A stretch of 64,000 nucleotides of DNA from Hippasteria phrygiana (lineage: Eukaryota; Echinodermata; Asteroidea; Valvatida; Goniasteridae). The stretch's first letter is position 1. The number at the start of each line of letters is the position of its first letter. The position numbers were made by a program, and so were the translations under genes. The notes under the pieces are model-generated. The model did not search any database, was not told where the DNA came from, and saw only the letters and a program-made list of their open reading frames with translations. Shown piece by piece: positions 1 to 12,390 of this stretch. The stretch lies in the NCBI GenBank assembly GCA_037893225.1, contig JAZGUH010000752.1, positions 358,541 to 422,540 of the forward strand. Reading direction: 5' to 3'.

Positions 1-157
1 TGTTCATGCGCGTGGTGAAGAAAGCTATTTAAACCTCCATTCGACAGACAAGCGGACCTCTTTGCGCCGTCTTCTTTCGGTGGTACTGCGCCGTGAGCTA
101 CTGGTTCAACCAAGCCTCCCGGTCTCGCTAAATTCTCTTTGCGGTGTGTGCTTAAAG
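1..157 (+). promoter_or_regulatory. Proximal promoter and 5' non-coding exon of amidohydrolase copy A
   Basis: A TATTTAAA box lies at 26-33. The segment ends in a good donor (AAAG|GTAAGA, GT at 158) that would splice to the acceptor just before the first ATG (CTAG, exon from 565). The same block, TATA-like box included, stands upstream of copy B at 15158-15314, and its 3' part stands upstream of copy C at 32517-32595. Conservation ahead of every complete copy supports a shared core promoter plus leader exon. The transcription start is not visible; about 55-65 is inferred from the TATA spacing. Confidence 0.55.
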
Positions 158-572
158 GTAAGACGGGGGCGTGCTTACAGGAGGAGGGAACGCGGTAGAG
201 GCAGTCCCGGATACATTTTGGAAAGATTTTACTTTAATTTAATACCCCCATCAACATGAGTGGCACAACCTGCTATTTCAAGATTTATGTAGGCAAAATC
301 TATCTTAAGAGGCAACAATTATCATGTAGGGCCTAATATAAACACCGAGTGACCATACACCGTGCCAAGAACATCTAGCATAGAAGTTTCTTGTATAGGC
401 CTACTACACGAAAATCGCATAAGTCTGAAATAAAGGTTTTGCTATGTGTTCATGCAGTTCTGAACATGCATGTTGGACTATATTGGGTAAACAATTACCG
501 TAAGCTCGTTAATATGGAAAAATGGATTTGCATAATTTTCTTAAAACTGATTAATCCCTACTAGGAACGGAC

Positions 573-3500
573 ATGTCTGTTAACGCAGACATCATCTTCT
601 ATGGGGGTGACATTATCACCATGGAGGAACCTGAAGCCAGCCCGCGTAGCGGAGCGGATCCCCTGCCCAAGATCGAAGCTGCAGCCGTCAGCGGGGAAAA
701 CATCCTGGCCGTAGGTACCATCGACACCGTCTTCCGCTACGCTGGGCCCCAGACCCAGGTGATCTTTCTGAACCAGCAGACCCTGATGCCGGGCTTCATC
801 GAACCCCACCAGCATGCCATCCAGTGTGCCCTCATGCGGAGCCAGTACATAAACATCAGTGCGCTTAATTACAGGTAAAAATAGTTAGACGGACGGACCG
901 AAAGCATGCAGTTAATGTCCGTTACATTGCAGTGTAGATACATTTGCACTATGGGACGTTTTGCGGTGTAGTTCCATTTTGCACTCTTGACTGACCTTTG
1001 TCGCGGCAAGCTAAACTAAAGACGAGCTCGTTAATGACCATAACCATAACACAATCACTTTTACCAAAGACATTCCTGAAGCATGTGCTCTTCTATCCAA
1101 AACCCTAATGATGCATTATATACCTAAACTTCCAATGGACATCAAGCTCATGGTAAAAATGAGTGGGTAAACTGTACGGTACGCTCGGTTCTGTATGCAA
1201 ATTATCCCAAACTACCTGGTGGATTTCCCAATGGGAGCGTTAATGACCACAGGTCTTTAGTCGCTGCAAGAAAGTTATAGTATTGTAATTTTCCTATTGT
1301 TTTTATTCTTCCAGGTGCTACAATGACATCCACACCGTGATGGTGAACAGAATGAGTGAGTTAGCCGCCAACCCGGACAACAAAGACTGGGGCATCTTCT
1401 TCGGCTGGGACCCAGAGCTCATCTCTGACCTACCGACACTGAGCGCTGATTTCCTGGACGCCAACTTCTCCTCAACCATCCCTATTGTTGTAGTTGGCCA
1501 GAGCGGTCACGTCGCCTGGGCCAACCATCCAGCTCTTAAGGCACCAGAGCCAGAAGTATGCATTAATTTGATCGTCATCTTGAACATTTCTTTACTACTC
1601 GTCCTTTGGAACAAAGCAATGCTACCCATGCAAAACATTTCTTTTACGTCATTACTATGTGGGCCTATTGAAACGTGCAAATGGCCAATCGTGCACTTTG
1701 GGATTTTCCACTTGCCAAATATCTTACAATGGGAAAACTGTCTGCAACTGGACTTGAGAATCTCATTAGAAATAATTGGGTTAATTCTTCTGTACCTAAT
1801 ATACGGAATTTAAATGAAACGCTCAGGAAGTAGTCTAGAAATGAAAATGTCGGTTTACTCCCCCCCCCCCCCCCCCTATGAGGCACTACATAGGAATTAC
1901 TATAAATGGTCAAGTCTATATTTTTGTCCCTAAAATGGTGCCACCCCCACCATCACCGAACACCTCTTACAAAGTGGACCCTATAGTTGGACCTGTAATA
2001 GCGAGTAGGGCAAGAGTGGCGACACCTTGATGCCCATTTTTATGATTTTGTAGCTCGTCGAAATTTTTATGGATTACCATGCCCCTGCGGATTTGACACT
2101 AATCAGAAATGTCTTCTTATAGATAGGCCAGAATTTCCAAAGTCCACCTGGAGGTACAGTGGTACTGAACGCTGACGGCTGGCCCACTGGACAGCTGTTC
2201 GAGGAGCCCGCAATCATGCTGGTCATGGGAAAGGCACCTCTGCCCAGCGAGGAGGCAATGGTGGAGTCCTTCCACCAGCAGTGGATAGCATATGCCTCGG
2301 CCGGACTGACTACGGTCACCGATCTGGCCTATATGCCCACTCCGGACCTAGATGAGGTGTTGAAGAAGACGGCTGATGCTCCAGACTTTCCGATCCGTCT
2401 TGGTGAAAAATCTATTTGCTTGGGGTATTGTTGCATAGTAGGCATGGTTAGAAAGTACAATGGAATCCAGTTAATTTGTTTTCAACCTTGTCTCGTAACC
2501 ATTATCTGAATGCTTGTTTCATTGTTATAAAATATTGTGATTTATTCTATTTACTTTCAAAAATTAGTCATGCATGATGACACGTTGTTTAGAAGCAACT
2601 GTTGGAGCGCAGCATACCAAAATCATTCAGATATAAGCCCAAAGTTTACTGTCTAATGGTGCCAGCCTAGATGCAATCTTGTGATGAGCTATAATGTTCA
2701 TGAGCATATAGTCCCAGTGTAGTTGCACATTCAAACATTGGTGAGCTGCTTTTGTTTAGTGGCAAAGCATCCAATTTTCCAATGCTTGCATAATGTTCGA
2801 ATCTTAAACGGGTTATTTAAATTGATGGATATCTTGTAACCCTTTTTTTGGACAGACTTATTTTTATTCAGTTTGCATTAAAGTAGCAATACATTTCACA
2901 CGGGCGTAAAAAGTGGTAATTGATAATTATCTGGGTCCTATATGCTGCTTTTTGTTTCCTGCGTAGGTCTGTACAAAATGACTCATGCCGTAAAAGATGC
3001 ACACGGAAACAATAAATCGGTCCCGGTTATCCAGGCGAGATGCTGCACCCAGCTTGGGCGCATTCGAGCTCGGAAGACGGAGACCACCACTGCAGGAGTT
3101 GGCAACTACAGCTCCAAACTGTGGGAGGTGGGTCTGAAGCTGGTGGCAGATGGCTCCCCGCACTGTGGCACCGCTGCTACCCGCGAGCCGTACATGTTCA
3201 CCCCACTGACCGAGACTCTGGGCTTTCCCAAAGCACCTGGGTACGGCATCTTGAACATGGAGGACGATGCCCTCTTCGACACTGTCAAGAGACACCACAT
3301 TGAGGGGAAGCAATTGGCAATCCACTGCCACGGAGAGAGGAGTTCTGAACAGGTCCTGAAAGTTTATGAGCAGGTAAGCAATCGGTGCTTAAAAATAGTA
3401 CAAAAGGACCAGAAATCTCCAATCCTTCCCCTGTGGAAAATAGTAGTGTAAAATGTCGAGTGCAATCTCGGCATTTCCAGAGGAAATACAAATGCCAGTT

Positions 3501-4824
3501 ACCTTCTTGAAATATGGTGGACATTAGGTTTGGATAAACAATTTTTTATATTACATTAATTAAAGGTTAACCCAAACAATGACATCCTTTTGTACAATTT
3601 CATGACTATATATTGAAATGGCACTGTCTAGTATTTCCCTAATCACCGTTTATTGCCAATGATTGTGCAATAACATAAGCCCTCCCATTTCAAAATGGAA
3701 TCCAGGTCATGGCCCAAATTCCTAACAAGGACAACCGTCACCGCATGGAGCATCTTGGCTTGATGACAGTGGATCAGATCCAGCGTGCAGGGAAGCTCAA
3801 CCTGGCACTCTCATTCTTTGTGGACCATCTTCGCTTCTACGCCAAGGTCTACAAGACGGACATATTTGGCGATCGAGTTAACCGTTGGACCCCAATCACT
3901 GAAGCGACCAAGAGTAGCATAACTTGGACCATCCACCAGGTACGAGAAATGAATTTCGTTACAAGTAACATGCTGGATTTGTTCTTGGAGGTGGGACTGG
4001 GTATCCAAATATTACAAATTTTAAAAATACTCTTTTTTTCCTCCCAGGTCTGCACCTCTATTACCTTATTTAAACTACAACTTGGGGAATCTAAAACCCA
4101 TGTTCATTTTCCAGCATTTTCATGCCGAGGACGGGCAAAGAATATAAACCATTCTTTTTTTCTAAAAGGAAACGTGCAATGGTGCAATGTATCAATTGTT
4201 ACAAACCAGATAAACTTGGTTAATTATGTACAAATAGAAGACGCCCCTTTTAGATAAGAATTTAATTAGATTTAAATATTTCAACTGCTCACTCCCTTTT
4301 TATCACGAGCCATACAAAATGTCGGGAGTAGACGGCTAAAAATGTCCTTCCTCTATGGCTAAACATGGGGAGAAAAGGCATGAATCTGGCATGTTGTGTA
4401 TCCTTTTTACCTAATTAAAAGGAACTAATTTTTCAATTTCCTTTTCCCAAAGGACCATCCCACCTTCCCCGGAGAGGCCAACCCTTTCGCCAACATCAAG
4501 ACGGCCGTCACCCGCTGCACCAGAGATGACCCCAACACTCCCTACGGCCCAGAGTATCGTGTCTCGGTGCACGAGGCCCTCAAGGCCTACACCGTCAACG
4601 CGGCCTGGCAGCTCCACCTGGACCAGAAGGTGGGTAGCATCAAGGTTGGCAAGAAGGCCGACCTTGTGGTGCTCTCTGAGAATCCCTACGACGTGAATCC
4701 AGTGGACATGGAGAGGATCAGGGTCATCGAAACCTTCATAGATGGCCGTCGTAACAACCTGGCCAATATGAAGACCATACCTACGGTTAACGTGAAGGTC
4801 CTGGACCGCCCTACCAAGCAATAG
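573..4824 (+). CDS. Amidohydrolase (YtcJ / Amidohydro_3 family), copy A, six coding exons
   Basis: Coding exons are 573-874, 1315-1555, 2123-2402, 2967-3373, 3706-3939 and 4453-4824, all with GT-AG introns, giving 611 residues. The ATG is the first after a 5' intron acceptor at 564. The product is a metal-dependent amidohydrolase of the YtcJ/N-substituted formamide deformylase group, expected to hydrolyse an amide or formamide bond; the substrate is unknown. The HxH metal motif is at residues 79-81 in GFIEPHQH. A Lys-containing LKLVADGS strand is near 332, a His pair in IHCHGERS at 394-396, His 426 in RMEH, and Asp 489 in HQDHP; these correspond to the family's active-site strands. The C-terminal KADLVVL strand completes the composite beta domain. 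No signal peptide or membrane segment is seen, so it is probably cytosolic. The reading frame is open across all junctions. Confidence 0.88.
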
Positions 4825-4947
4825 AAATCCACTGCCAAATAGGCCTAAAGTAAACAAATGGCATCGCTTTCCCTTCATACTTCAGGCGGTTTGCTATTAA
4901 AGTTGAGAATCATCTCGTAGCTTATCTGCACATTTAAAACTGCATAC

Positions 4948-4953
4948 AATAAA
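4948..4953 (+). promoter_or_regulatory. Poly(A) signal of copy A
   Basis: AATAAA lies 124 nt after the stop codon. It is in the same context (catac-AATAAA-ta) and at the same distance after copy B. Confidence 0.6.
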
Positions 4954-5389
4954 TAGCACCTTTCCTGTATACTTGTACATGTGTTTACATGGCCGTTTTA
5001 GGCCTATTCGGGTCTATTCCCTCTCAAAAAGCATGATTTGATTCTTTAAAAGTTGGCATAAAAGCCACATTTTCAAATTTATCTGCAACAAGTTGTTCCT
5101 TATCCTATTAAATTTAATCTTGCACAGAATGTGATCAGCATAATGTTGATTGGAGTAATCATAAGATATTTTGGTTTACAACATTTAAATTTACAACATG
5201 CATTTCAAAGGGAAATTTCCATTTAATTAAACGTTACAAAACCAACATAACTTATAACCGACTGCAAAGTTATAAAAGTTCTGATTAATAAAAAAGAAAC
5301 TAATAGTAATAAGACGGAATTTAACGAGTAATATTCTGAAAGTAGATTGGACAATAAAGTGTTCTTGCAAGTATGAAAAAAGCATTTAC

Positions 5390-5488
5390 CTTTACTCCAG
5401 TTTGGTAGAAAATGTTGTCTTGCTGTTGCATAGCCTTAAAGAAGTTGGCAGTGAATGCCAAACCAATAAAGTTAGTGCGCACGCTCAT
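5390..5488 (-). other. Exon-like open segment on the opposite strand, 3' flank of copy A
   Basis: On the minus strand an ATG at 5488 opens 33 codons (MSVRTNFIGL...QTGVK) that end exactly at a consensus donor (AAAG|GTAAATG). The same segment flanks copies B (21131-21229), C (58183-58275) and D (59948-60052). It is 33, 33, 31 and 35 codons long, because small indels in the middle always leave the conserved ends in one frame. The ATG is ACG in copy B. No protein family is recognised. It may be the first or an internal exon of an unknown gene carried along by the duplication, or a fossil exon. Confidence 0.35.
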
Positions 5489-5511
5489 TGTGGACCGTTT
5501 CGTTTGCGCGT

Positions 5512-5531
5512 CCCCCCCCCCCCCCCCCCCC
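5512..5531. repeat. Poly-C tract (about 20 nt)
   Basis: An uninterrupted C run, contracted to about 6 C in the same flank of copy B (near 21255). It makes the neighbouring open frames unreliable, because run length may vary or be misassembled. Confidence 0.8.
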
Positions 5532-5699
5532 ACCAATTTGAATTCTCCAAAGTCCATTACCCAAAATACAAGTCCATTAATAATTCCGGCTCGTGATTTT
5601 GTTTTCCGGAATATTGGTCTAAATTAGCCCCACCATAATATGAGGGGGGAAAACCACCTTGGGTATTTTTATGGAACGCCATTGCTATCTTGGGTGCTT

Positions 5700-6060
5700 C
5701 AGATCGTTGGCTTCGTCATTTTCATCATTCCATTCAGCAATTTCGCCATTTCGTTTTGCATTTCGACATTCCATTCGGCAATTTCACCATTCCGTTTGGC
5801 AATTTCACCATTCCGTTCGGCAATTTCGCCATTCCATTCGGCAAATTCGCCATTCAATTTGGCATTTTCATCATTCAATTCGGCAATTTTATCATTCAAT
5901 TCGGCAATATCACCATTCCGTTTGGCATGTCACCATTTTGTTCGGCAATTTCATCATTCAATTCTGCAATTTCACCATTCAATTTGTCAATTTCATCATT
6001 CAATTCGGCAATTTCACCATTCAATTCGGCAATTTCGCCGTTTCGTTTGGCAATTTGGTA
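5700..6060. repeat. 21-bp minisatellite, left arm of the Foldback-like element
   Basis: About 16 imperfect units of caatttcaccattccgttcgg (21 bp) lie in tandem. Read on the minus strand, the array is open and gives 7-residue repeats of the type IAELNGE. Open frames here in several registers come from the repeat and are not taken as genes. Confidence 0.85.
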
Positions 6061-6479
6061 GTAATCGATTCTCCGTGCTCGCATAACTATTCTGTTTTAC
6101 AAGTAATTGTCCTTTACTGCGAGTTCGTCCTTTCATTCGCCAATTCATCGTTCCGCAATTCAATTTCATCATGGGGTGTGGCAATTCAGCGTTCTGTGTG
6201 CAGTGACCTTTGTATGGTGGCCGTGAAGGGACATTGCAATTTGTGAATATTGACGTCAATATTCGCGTAAAAAAATCCACGTCCTGCTATCCAGTTTTTT
6301 TTGACGCGATTTTTTTTGAGCAAGCTAGGTGCTGGTTGGCAAGTCGATGTGCGCATGCGCAAAATGCATTTCACGCCATGCGTTGTTCTATGTGTTATTT
6401 TTATGAAATAATTAGTCGCTTCCAGAGGGCCCATTTGAAAGAGTTGTTGACACCAACTATTTTGGGTTTAGAACAATAT

Positions 6480-8450
6480 CATATGTGCAAAAGAAAGTCA
6501 CGGTAACGCTCGTTTTCATATTTTTGTTATGATGAACAAGAGTTGCTAGACAGAGAGCCAGGGTGAAGAGCGCCCTCAATAGTTTAGTTAGTTCATGCAC
6601 GCATGTCACATAAATCAGTTCAACCACTATTATTTGCTTATGTTTTGTCTTTAGTCAGTTTGGGTGGAAATAGAACCCAGTTTTTACAGATTTTGCTTAC
6701 AACCAAATTCTGTGCTCAGTTCCCTGAAAAAGAGTTTCCTGCGTTTTTGGACTGGTATTTGTGCCTAAATTATTGACATGAAACGGTACCTGTAGACCTA
6801 AACGATGTATTCTTTAAAACTGACTTTTCTTGCTACTTATATTAAGTATTAAAAATAATTGTGTAATCTTTCAGGCCCTTCATATACTAATAGAAATGAC
6901 TATTGATAGACTTCAGAGATATGATAGACATACTTTCAGACATACTTAGAGAGGTTATACTTTCCAATAATTCGGATATTGCGATTTTAAATGGGCATTT
7001 AGAACTGTTTATTTCACATATTTTCCAGATAACAAACTTAAAGTTGTATTTTTTTGTTTGTTGTTGTTCCACAGATCAAACAATAAAGCCAGTACATTCA
7101 ACACGATGTACAAGCTGTCTTCTGTGACTGCGTTTGTTTACACTTCTCGACGGTCCATTTGTCCTAATTATCACCTTCCTGGGTACACTTAATTTCAGTC
7201 GGGGCTTATTCCAATCGAGCGTTCTGTTCCGACTAGCCGCTTAAATAAGCCCTTACTGAAATTTTAGTGTGCCCAGGAAAGTGACAATTAGAAATCGTAA
7301 GGAAAGATATGAATTTTTCCGATACACCTTACTTTCTAAACACGGCATTTTACACGAAACTCCAAATACCACATTTCTTTATATTCTTGAAAACGGTGCC
7401 TCTTTAAGCGGCCAATAAATATAGGTTTTCCCGGCCAATTTGCAAAATTTTTCTGATTATTTTTGTTGTCGGTTATTCAAATTCGCGTGAGTTTTGCACA
7501 TCTGATCAAATTAAGGTTTCTTTTTCACTGTTTGAGCATTCAATTTCAGTTCTTAAGCACCAACGATTTCGTTCCTAATAGTGTTCGTTTTGGTTTAGGG
7601 ACATTCTATTACGTTTTTGGTGCATTCAAGACTTCATTTGTTGCATTCTTACATTGAGTTTTGTAACCTCCGTGTGTGCATATGTGGCAGGGCCAAATTA
7701 TATTGCTTGTTATTTTTAGAGAGTTGCTCCCCTGCTTATATTTTTAACATGTACTGTAGTTTATTTAGTTGTGTGTCCCCCTGGCCCCAGTAGCAGCATC
7801 TTCCCCCTTGACCACAGTTATACTTGTGTACAGAGTTTTAGTTAGCTTTCACTTAGCAGACCGGCGGAGAAGAGTGCACATGTGCCTCTTTCACACTCCT
7901 TTGAGTTGTGCGACCTGCCGTAGCCTTGTCTTTCGTCTGCTATACAGTGCCCTGGTTTTAATCAGAGTGTACCTAAGGTCCATTATTTGCTACTCTGTGT
8001 TGGTTTAAACTGTTCTATTTTTTTGTTGGTTTAAAGAGTTTTGAATAAGTTTATAATTGTTTATATTTTTCCAAGGTTTGCTTTTTCTTTTTGTCACAAG
8101 TTCACTTCATTCTTAAATCCTTTTCCTAATAAAATAGTTCGCGACTTGTTCTTTAGATCCTGGTATTGCATTGTCTTTTTGTTGTGTCGAGTAAATTCCC
8201 CATGGTGTGTCATTTTTCCAGGTTACACATATGACGGATGACCATGCTTTTCTTTTCTTATCCCTTTATGGGCAATTTCATCAAATGGTTATTCAAATTA
8301 ATAAGATCATTAATTGATATATTTTCCTATTGTCCTCTGAGGTTTTTGTACAAATTGTCTACAATTTATAGTGGATGTCTTTTAGCATTTATTATGGATG
8401 TGAAATGAAAAGGGCTAATGAATTTTCTTTTTCACTGTTGGTCTCTCCAC
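6480..8450. other. Interior of the Foldback-like element, no gene recognised
   Basis: The stretch is AT-rich with only short chance frames. It contains an inverted pair around 7160-7215 and 7243-7290 (cttcctgggtacactt against the complement of aagtgtgcccaggaaag-like sequence). A direct relative of 7268-7318 lies at 9895-9945. No coding domain can be supported. Confidence 0.5.
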
Positions 8451-8549
8451 GAGACCCGATTGTTCGAGCCGAGATCCCCCTTGGCTGCATCCCCTCCCAC
8501 ACAGCATGGTACTTTTTAGTGCAATTCCAGTTGTGTTGTTTGCCAGACT

Positions 8550-8935
8550 CACATGCAGGAGTCTGACTCATTTTCTGGCCATTCATCTGGCACTACTCAC
8601 AGAACCAATGGTAACATTACTTGCAACACCTCTAATGTCATATATCTCATTTCTTGCATGGCTTGTGGAATCCAGTATGTCGGGGAGACCAAGAACACGC
8701 TCAAAAAGCGTTTCTATGGCCATCGATCGACTGTAAACACCAAGAAAATGGACACCCCTGTTGGTCACCACTTTAACTTTCATGCATAACCATTCCATTT
8801 CTGATATACAGGGCATATAATCACTTGGCCAGAGCAAGGACTCAGTTCGCCTTAGCAGGGAGAAAGTGTGGATGAAAGCGTCTTCGGACTATTCAACCAC
8901 ATGGTCTCAACATCCAGGAAGGGAATGATTAACTC
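8550..8935 (+). pseudogene. Penelope-like retroelement GIY-YIG endonuclease remnant
   Basis: The frame from 8553 reads NGNITCNTSNVIYLISC, then CGIQYVGETKNTLKKR, then GHR, with PVGHHFN following. This is the GIY-YIG nuclease that closes Penelope-like element proteins. After about 8785 the frame breaks. A typical C-terminus (KRLRTIQPHGLNIQEG, 8877-8930) follows in another frame behind an in-frame stop. No reverse transcriptase part was found upstream, so only the 3' end remains. It lies in the centre of the Foldback-like element. Confidence 0.7.
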
Positions 8936-8940
8936 TTAAT

Positions 8941-8959
8941 CCCCCCCCCCCCCCCCCCC
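8941..8959. repeat. Poly-C tract (about 19 nt)
   Basis: An uninterrupted C run directly after the Penelope-like C-terminus. Confidence 0.8.
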
Positions 8960-10734
8960 ATTGTCATTTGTTTACAGATAATCCTCCTGGCAAACACTCT
9001 TAGGGTTTCTTACCCACTTGGATGTCTCCCTTTCCAGTTTAGCCTTGCCACATCCCTCTGTTCCTTTTATTTCCCAATTACCACCTCCTAACAAAAGTGT
9101 GTTCCGTACATTTTTGTTTCTTGTAGTGTGTCATTTGCCTTTGAGAAAGAAATTCGAAATGTTAGCCAGCTATATTTTTTATCTTTGTTTGTTTTAATGT
9201 TTGAGCCAAAAAAAATAGGGGCATTTGTATGTTGACATGTTTGGGAATCCTTTAACTTTGTTTACTGTTCTTTTTCGTTTTGATTCACCCATCGATCTCT
9301 TCATGTGCAAGACATCGGGGCATGAACCGGTATGTTTGGCAATGGTTGTACCATCAGGAACACTTGGGTAATTTGTTTTCTTGGGCAGATTCCATCAGAC
9401 GATCACACCTCCCCTCGTAGGCTCGCCATCTTGTCTGTCTGAAGACTTAGTTAAGAAAGAGAGGTGTGCATCTACGGATTGAAGACGTCAGATATGATTT
9501 ATGTTAAGATAACTCAGACCTTTATAGGAATACGGACACGCAGGAATGTGGACATGCAGGAAAAGATGCCTGAAAAAAGGTGAAATATGTTTGCCCATTC
9601 ATGAAAATGAATGCCCGATCTACACGTTGGTGCAGACGAAATTTAATGAACAATACGATACTTTTAATTTGAATGCATCTTTTACAGGCACGACGGAAGC
9701 TAAAAGACGATGGAATGCTCGGATAGTGAATTTGAATGATTATTTTTGATTGTTAAATGACGATCTGCGTGATCATTCAATTTCAATCAAAATTGAATGA
9801 GCCGGGCATTAAAATGAACGAAAACATTGTGAAATTGGCCGGGAAATCCTATAAAACAGACCGCTTTTTAAAAATAATCCGTTACTGGAATAAGCCCAGG
9901 AAGGTGACAATTAGGAGTATGAAGAAAAAATATGAATTTCTCAAAACATGAGCAGTACACTTTCTTTCAAACAGAGGCTGAACCCAAAGTAATCGGTGTC
10001 AACAACTCTTTCAAATGAGCCCACTGGAAACGACTCGTAATTATTTTATAAAAATGACTCATAAAACAATGCTAAACATAACATGGTGTGGCTTTGCTGA
10101 AACCTATTCTGAAATCTTATGCAAAATGGATTAATAATTTCTTGACATTTCTCGAAAATCCGTTGCATGAATCTAGATATTTCCTTTTAAACAGTACCTC
10201 CTTTTGTCGCATGGATTCAGGTTTTCAATATGCGCAGGCGCGGGCCGAATCGCGGGCTAGCTTTTGCCCGGCGGTACCAAATCACCCACATGTGACAAAG
10301 TTGGAATAACAATGACAACTCGGGGTACCACAATTATAATAACACGCGTATGAACTAATGTACAGTATTTACGAAGCTAGCTGTACCATGCGTGAAATGC
10401 ATTTTGCGCATGCGCACATCGACTTGCCAACCAGCACCTAGCTTGCTAAAAAAAAATCGCGTCAAAAACAAATCACGACTGGATAGCATGCAGGACGTGG
10501 ATTTTTTTAACGCGAATATTGACTTCAATATTCACAAATTGCAATGTCCCTTCACGGCCACCATACAAAGGTCACTGCACACACACCGCATGATGAAATT
10601 GAATTGCGGAACGATGAAATTGAATTGCGGAATGGTGAATTGGCGAATGAAAGGACGAACTCGCAGTAAAGGACGATTACTTGTAAAACAGAATAGTTAT
10701 GCTAGCACGGAGAATCGATTACTACCAAATTGCC

Positions 10735-11345
10735 AAACGAAACGGCGAAATTGCCGAATTGAATGGTGAAATTGACAAATTGAATGGTGAATTGCAGAAT
10801 TGAATGATGAAATTGCCGAATTGAATGATGAAATTGCCGAATTGAATGGTGAAATTGACAAATTGAATGGTGAAATTGCAGAATTGAATGATGAAATTGC
10901 CGAACAAAATGGTGAAATGCCAAACGGAATGGTGATATTGCCGAATGTAATGATGAAGTTGCCGAATTGAATGATGATATTGTCAAATTGAATGATGATA
11001 TTGCCAAATTGAATGATGATATTGTCGAATTGAATGATGATATTGCCGAATTGAATGATGATATTGCCGAACAGAATGGTGACATGCCAAACGGAATGGT
11101 GATATTGCCGAATTGAATGATAAAATTGCACAATTGAATGATGAAAATGCCAAATTGAATGGCGAATTTGCCGAATGGAATGGTGAAATTGCCGAACGGA
11201 ATGATGAAATTGCCAAACGGAATGGTGAAATTGCCGAATGGAATGTCGAAATGCAAAACGAAATGGCGAAATTGCCGAATGGAATGATGAAATTGCCAAA
11301 TTGAATGATGGAATTGCCGAACGGAATGATGAAAATGACGAAGCC
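10735..11345. repeat. 21-bp minisatellite, right arm of the Foldback-like element
   Basis: This is the inverted counterpart of the left array, with more units (about 28). On the plus strand it consists of gaattgaatgatgaaattgc-type units and translates as heptads such as IAELNDE. Some stretches use a 21-bp variant with gatatt in place of gaaatt. The two arrays differ in length, as expected for repeats that expand and contract. Confidence 0.85.
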
Positions 11346-11390
11346 AACGATCTGAAGCCACCCAAGATAGCAATGGCGTTCCATACATTT

Positions 11391-12230
11391 TTGCCTGCCT
11401 ACTATCCAGGTCCTTTAGCAACGAGATTGGAAGGAGTTCCATATCCGGCCAATCCTTTATTTTCCCTTAATATGACTTGAAAACTACCATAAAGTGTAAA
11501 TCTGAAGAAATGCGAATTTAGGAGGGAAAACATTTCTACCGATTTTTCTTTTTTTTAAATATACTTTTTCTGTCATGGCCCATAGACTTTGTGCACAAGG
11601 TCTAAGTGATGGCCGGATATGGAACTCTTTCCACTAGGTTCTCCAGTATTATGTCACTAATTTTCTGCAGTTCCGCTTTACAAAATACAAAGAAATGGAA
11701 TTGCACGTGTCCTCCCAGAAACGGAAAGGGAAACATTTCTCCATTTTGGGATCATAAAATCAAATATGTATCACAGATTAACATGTCGGCTTTCAAATTA
11801 TACCTCGTGTGGTGAAATTCGCTCGCGGCTCGATAGCTAAAAATCCCTTTGAAAAAAAAATGGGGCGAATTTAATTTTTGAAAAAAACTTTTCAGGTATG
11901 AGGCACCACGACAAAGGGCAGTTGGATCTCTTTAAAAATGTCTGTACCATGTGGGAACATTTTCATCAGCAGGCAGATGGGGTATATTTTGCGTCTCTGC
12001 TTGGCACATTATGTGAATGACGGTTCAAGAATATCTGATGCAAAGTTCAGCATTGCAGTTATGAAGTTGAATGGCCTCCTTTTCCCCTTATCATATCGGT
12101 ATAGATATGGATGTCCTAGATCAGTCGACAAATGTGATGCGATCAAGCAAAATCAGTCGGAACTTGGCAATCCTTGTTTTGAGATATGGCTCAAAATTAC
12201 TTCTAGGTCAGGGCCTGTTTTGTCGTAATT
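11391..12230. repeat. Duplicon segment shared with 58356-58970
   Basis: From ctatccaggtcc onward this sequence matches the 3' flank of copy C: taggttctccagta, the stretch over ttctgcagttccgctttac, and the run to gagatatgg. It therefore belongs to the amidohydrolase duplication unit and was separated from its gene by the Foldback-like insertion. A second, inverted piece of it sits at 59262-59335. No coding region is supported. Confidence 0.7.
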
Positions 12231-12232
12231 TG

Positions 12233-12390
12233 ACCGGACTATATAGCCAGGGATCACACCCAATTTTACGATGCAACCTTGGAAGCGACATTGTGGGGAT
12301 CACTCAATGAGGATACGACTTTTTAACTTATAATTCCTCAAACAATCCACAAGGGAAACTGACTAGGTAAATTTAAATACAACATTGTCC
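12233..12390 (-). repeat. Body fragment of the tRNA-like dispersed repeat
   Basis: The sequence ccagggatcacacccaattt, then gcgacattgtggggatcact, then caatccacaagggaaactga is the reverse complement of the repeat body at 51061-51215. The tRNA-like part is absent here. Confidence 0.6.

Larger units (their letters stand above)
5668..11390. mobile_element. Foldback-like element with long minisatellite-bearing inverted repeats
   Basis: The outer ends are inverted copies: ATGGAACGCCATTGCTATC from about 5670 matches the complement of the end at about 11372-11390. The arms continue through the 21-bp repeat arrays and the following 400 bp (left to about 6475, right from about 9965). The right arm has about 300 bp extra at 10085-10385, and weaker inverted similarity reaches further inward (about 7400 versus 9850). 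The flank of copy C (about 58355) shows the uninterrupted site, where CCACCTTGG runs straight into the sequence found here right of the element. The flanks share ATTTTT as a possible target duplication. Long inverted repeats built of tandem units are the hallmark of Foldback/Galileo-type elements. No transposase was recognised, so it is probably non-autonomous. Confidence 0.7.

Noticed and set aside
4411..4878. Minus-strand 155-codon frame opposite the last amidohydrolase exon, also in copies B, C and D
   Set aside because: The frame persists only because the sense exon is conserved. It reads across the splice acceptor and has no family resemblance.
5700..6060. CRISPR array
   Set aside because: The units are contiguous with no spacers, and the genome is eukaryotic.
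10697..11442. Minus-strand frames of 222 and 246 codons over the 21-bp array
   Set aside because: They are the opposite-strand reading of the minisatellite (FHHSIRQ repeats), overlap each other in different frames and have no domain.
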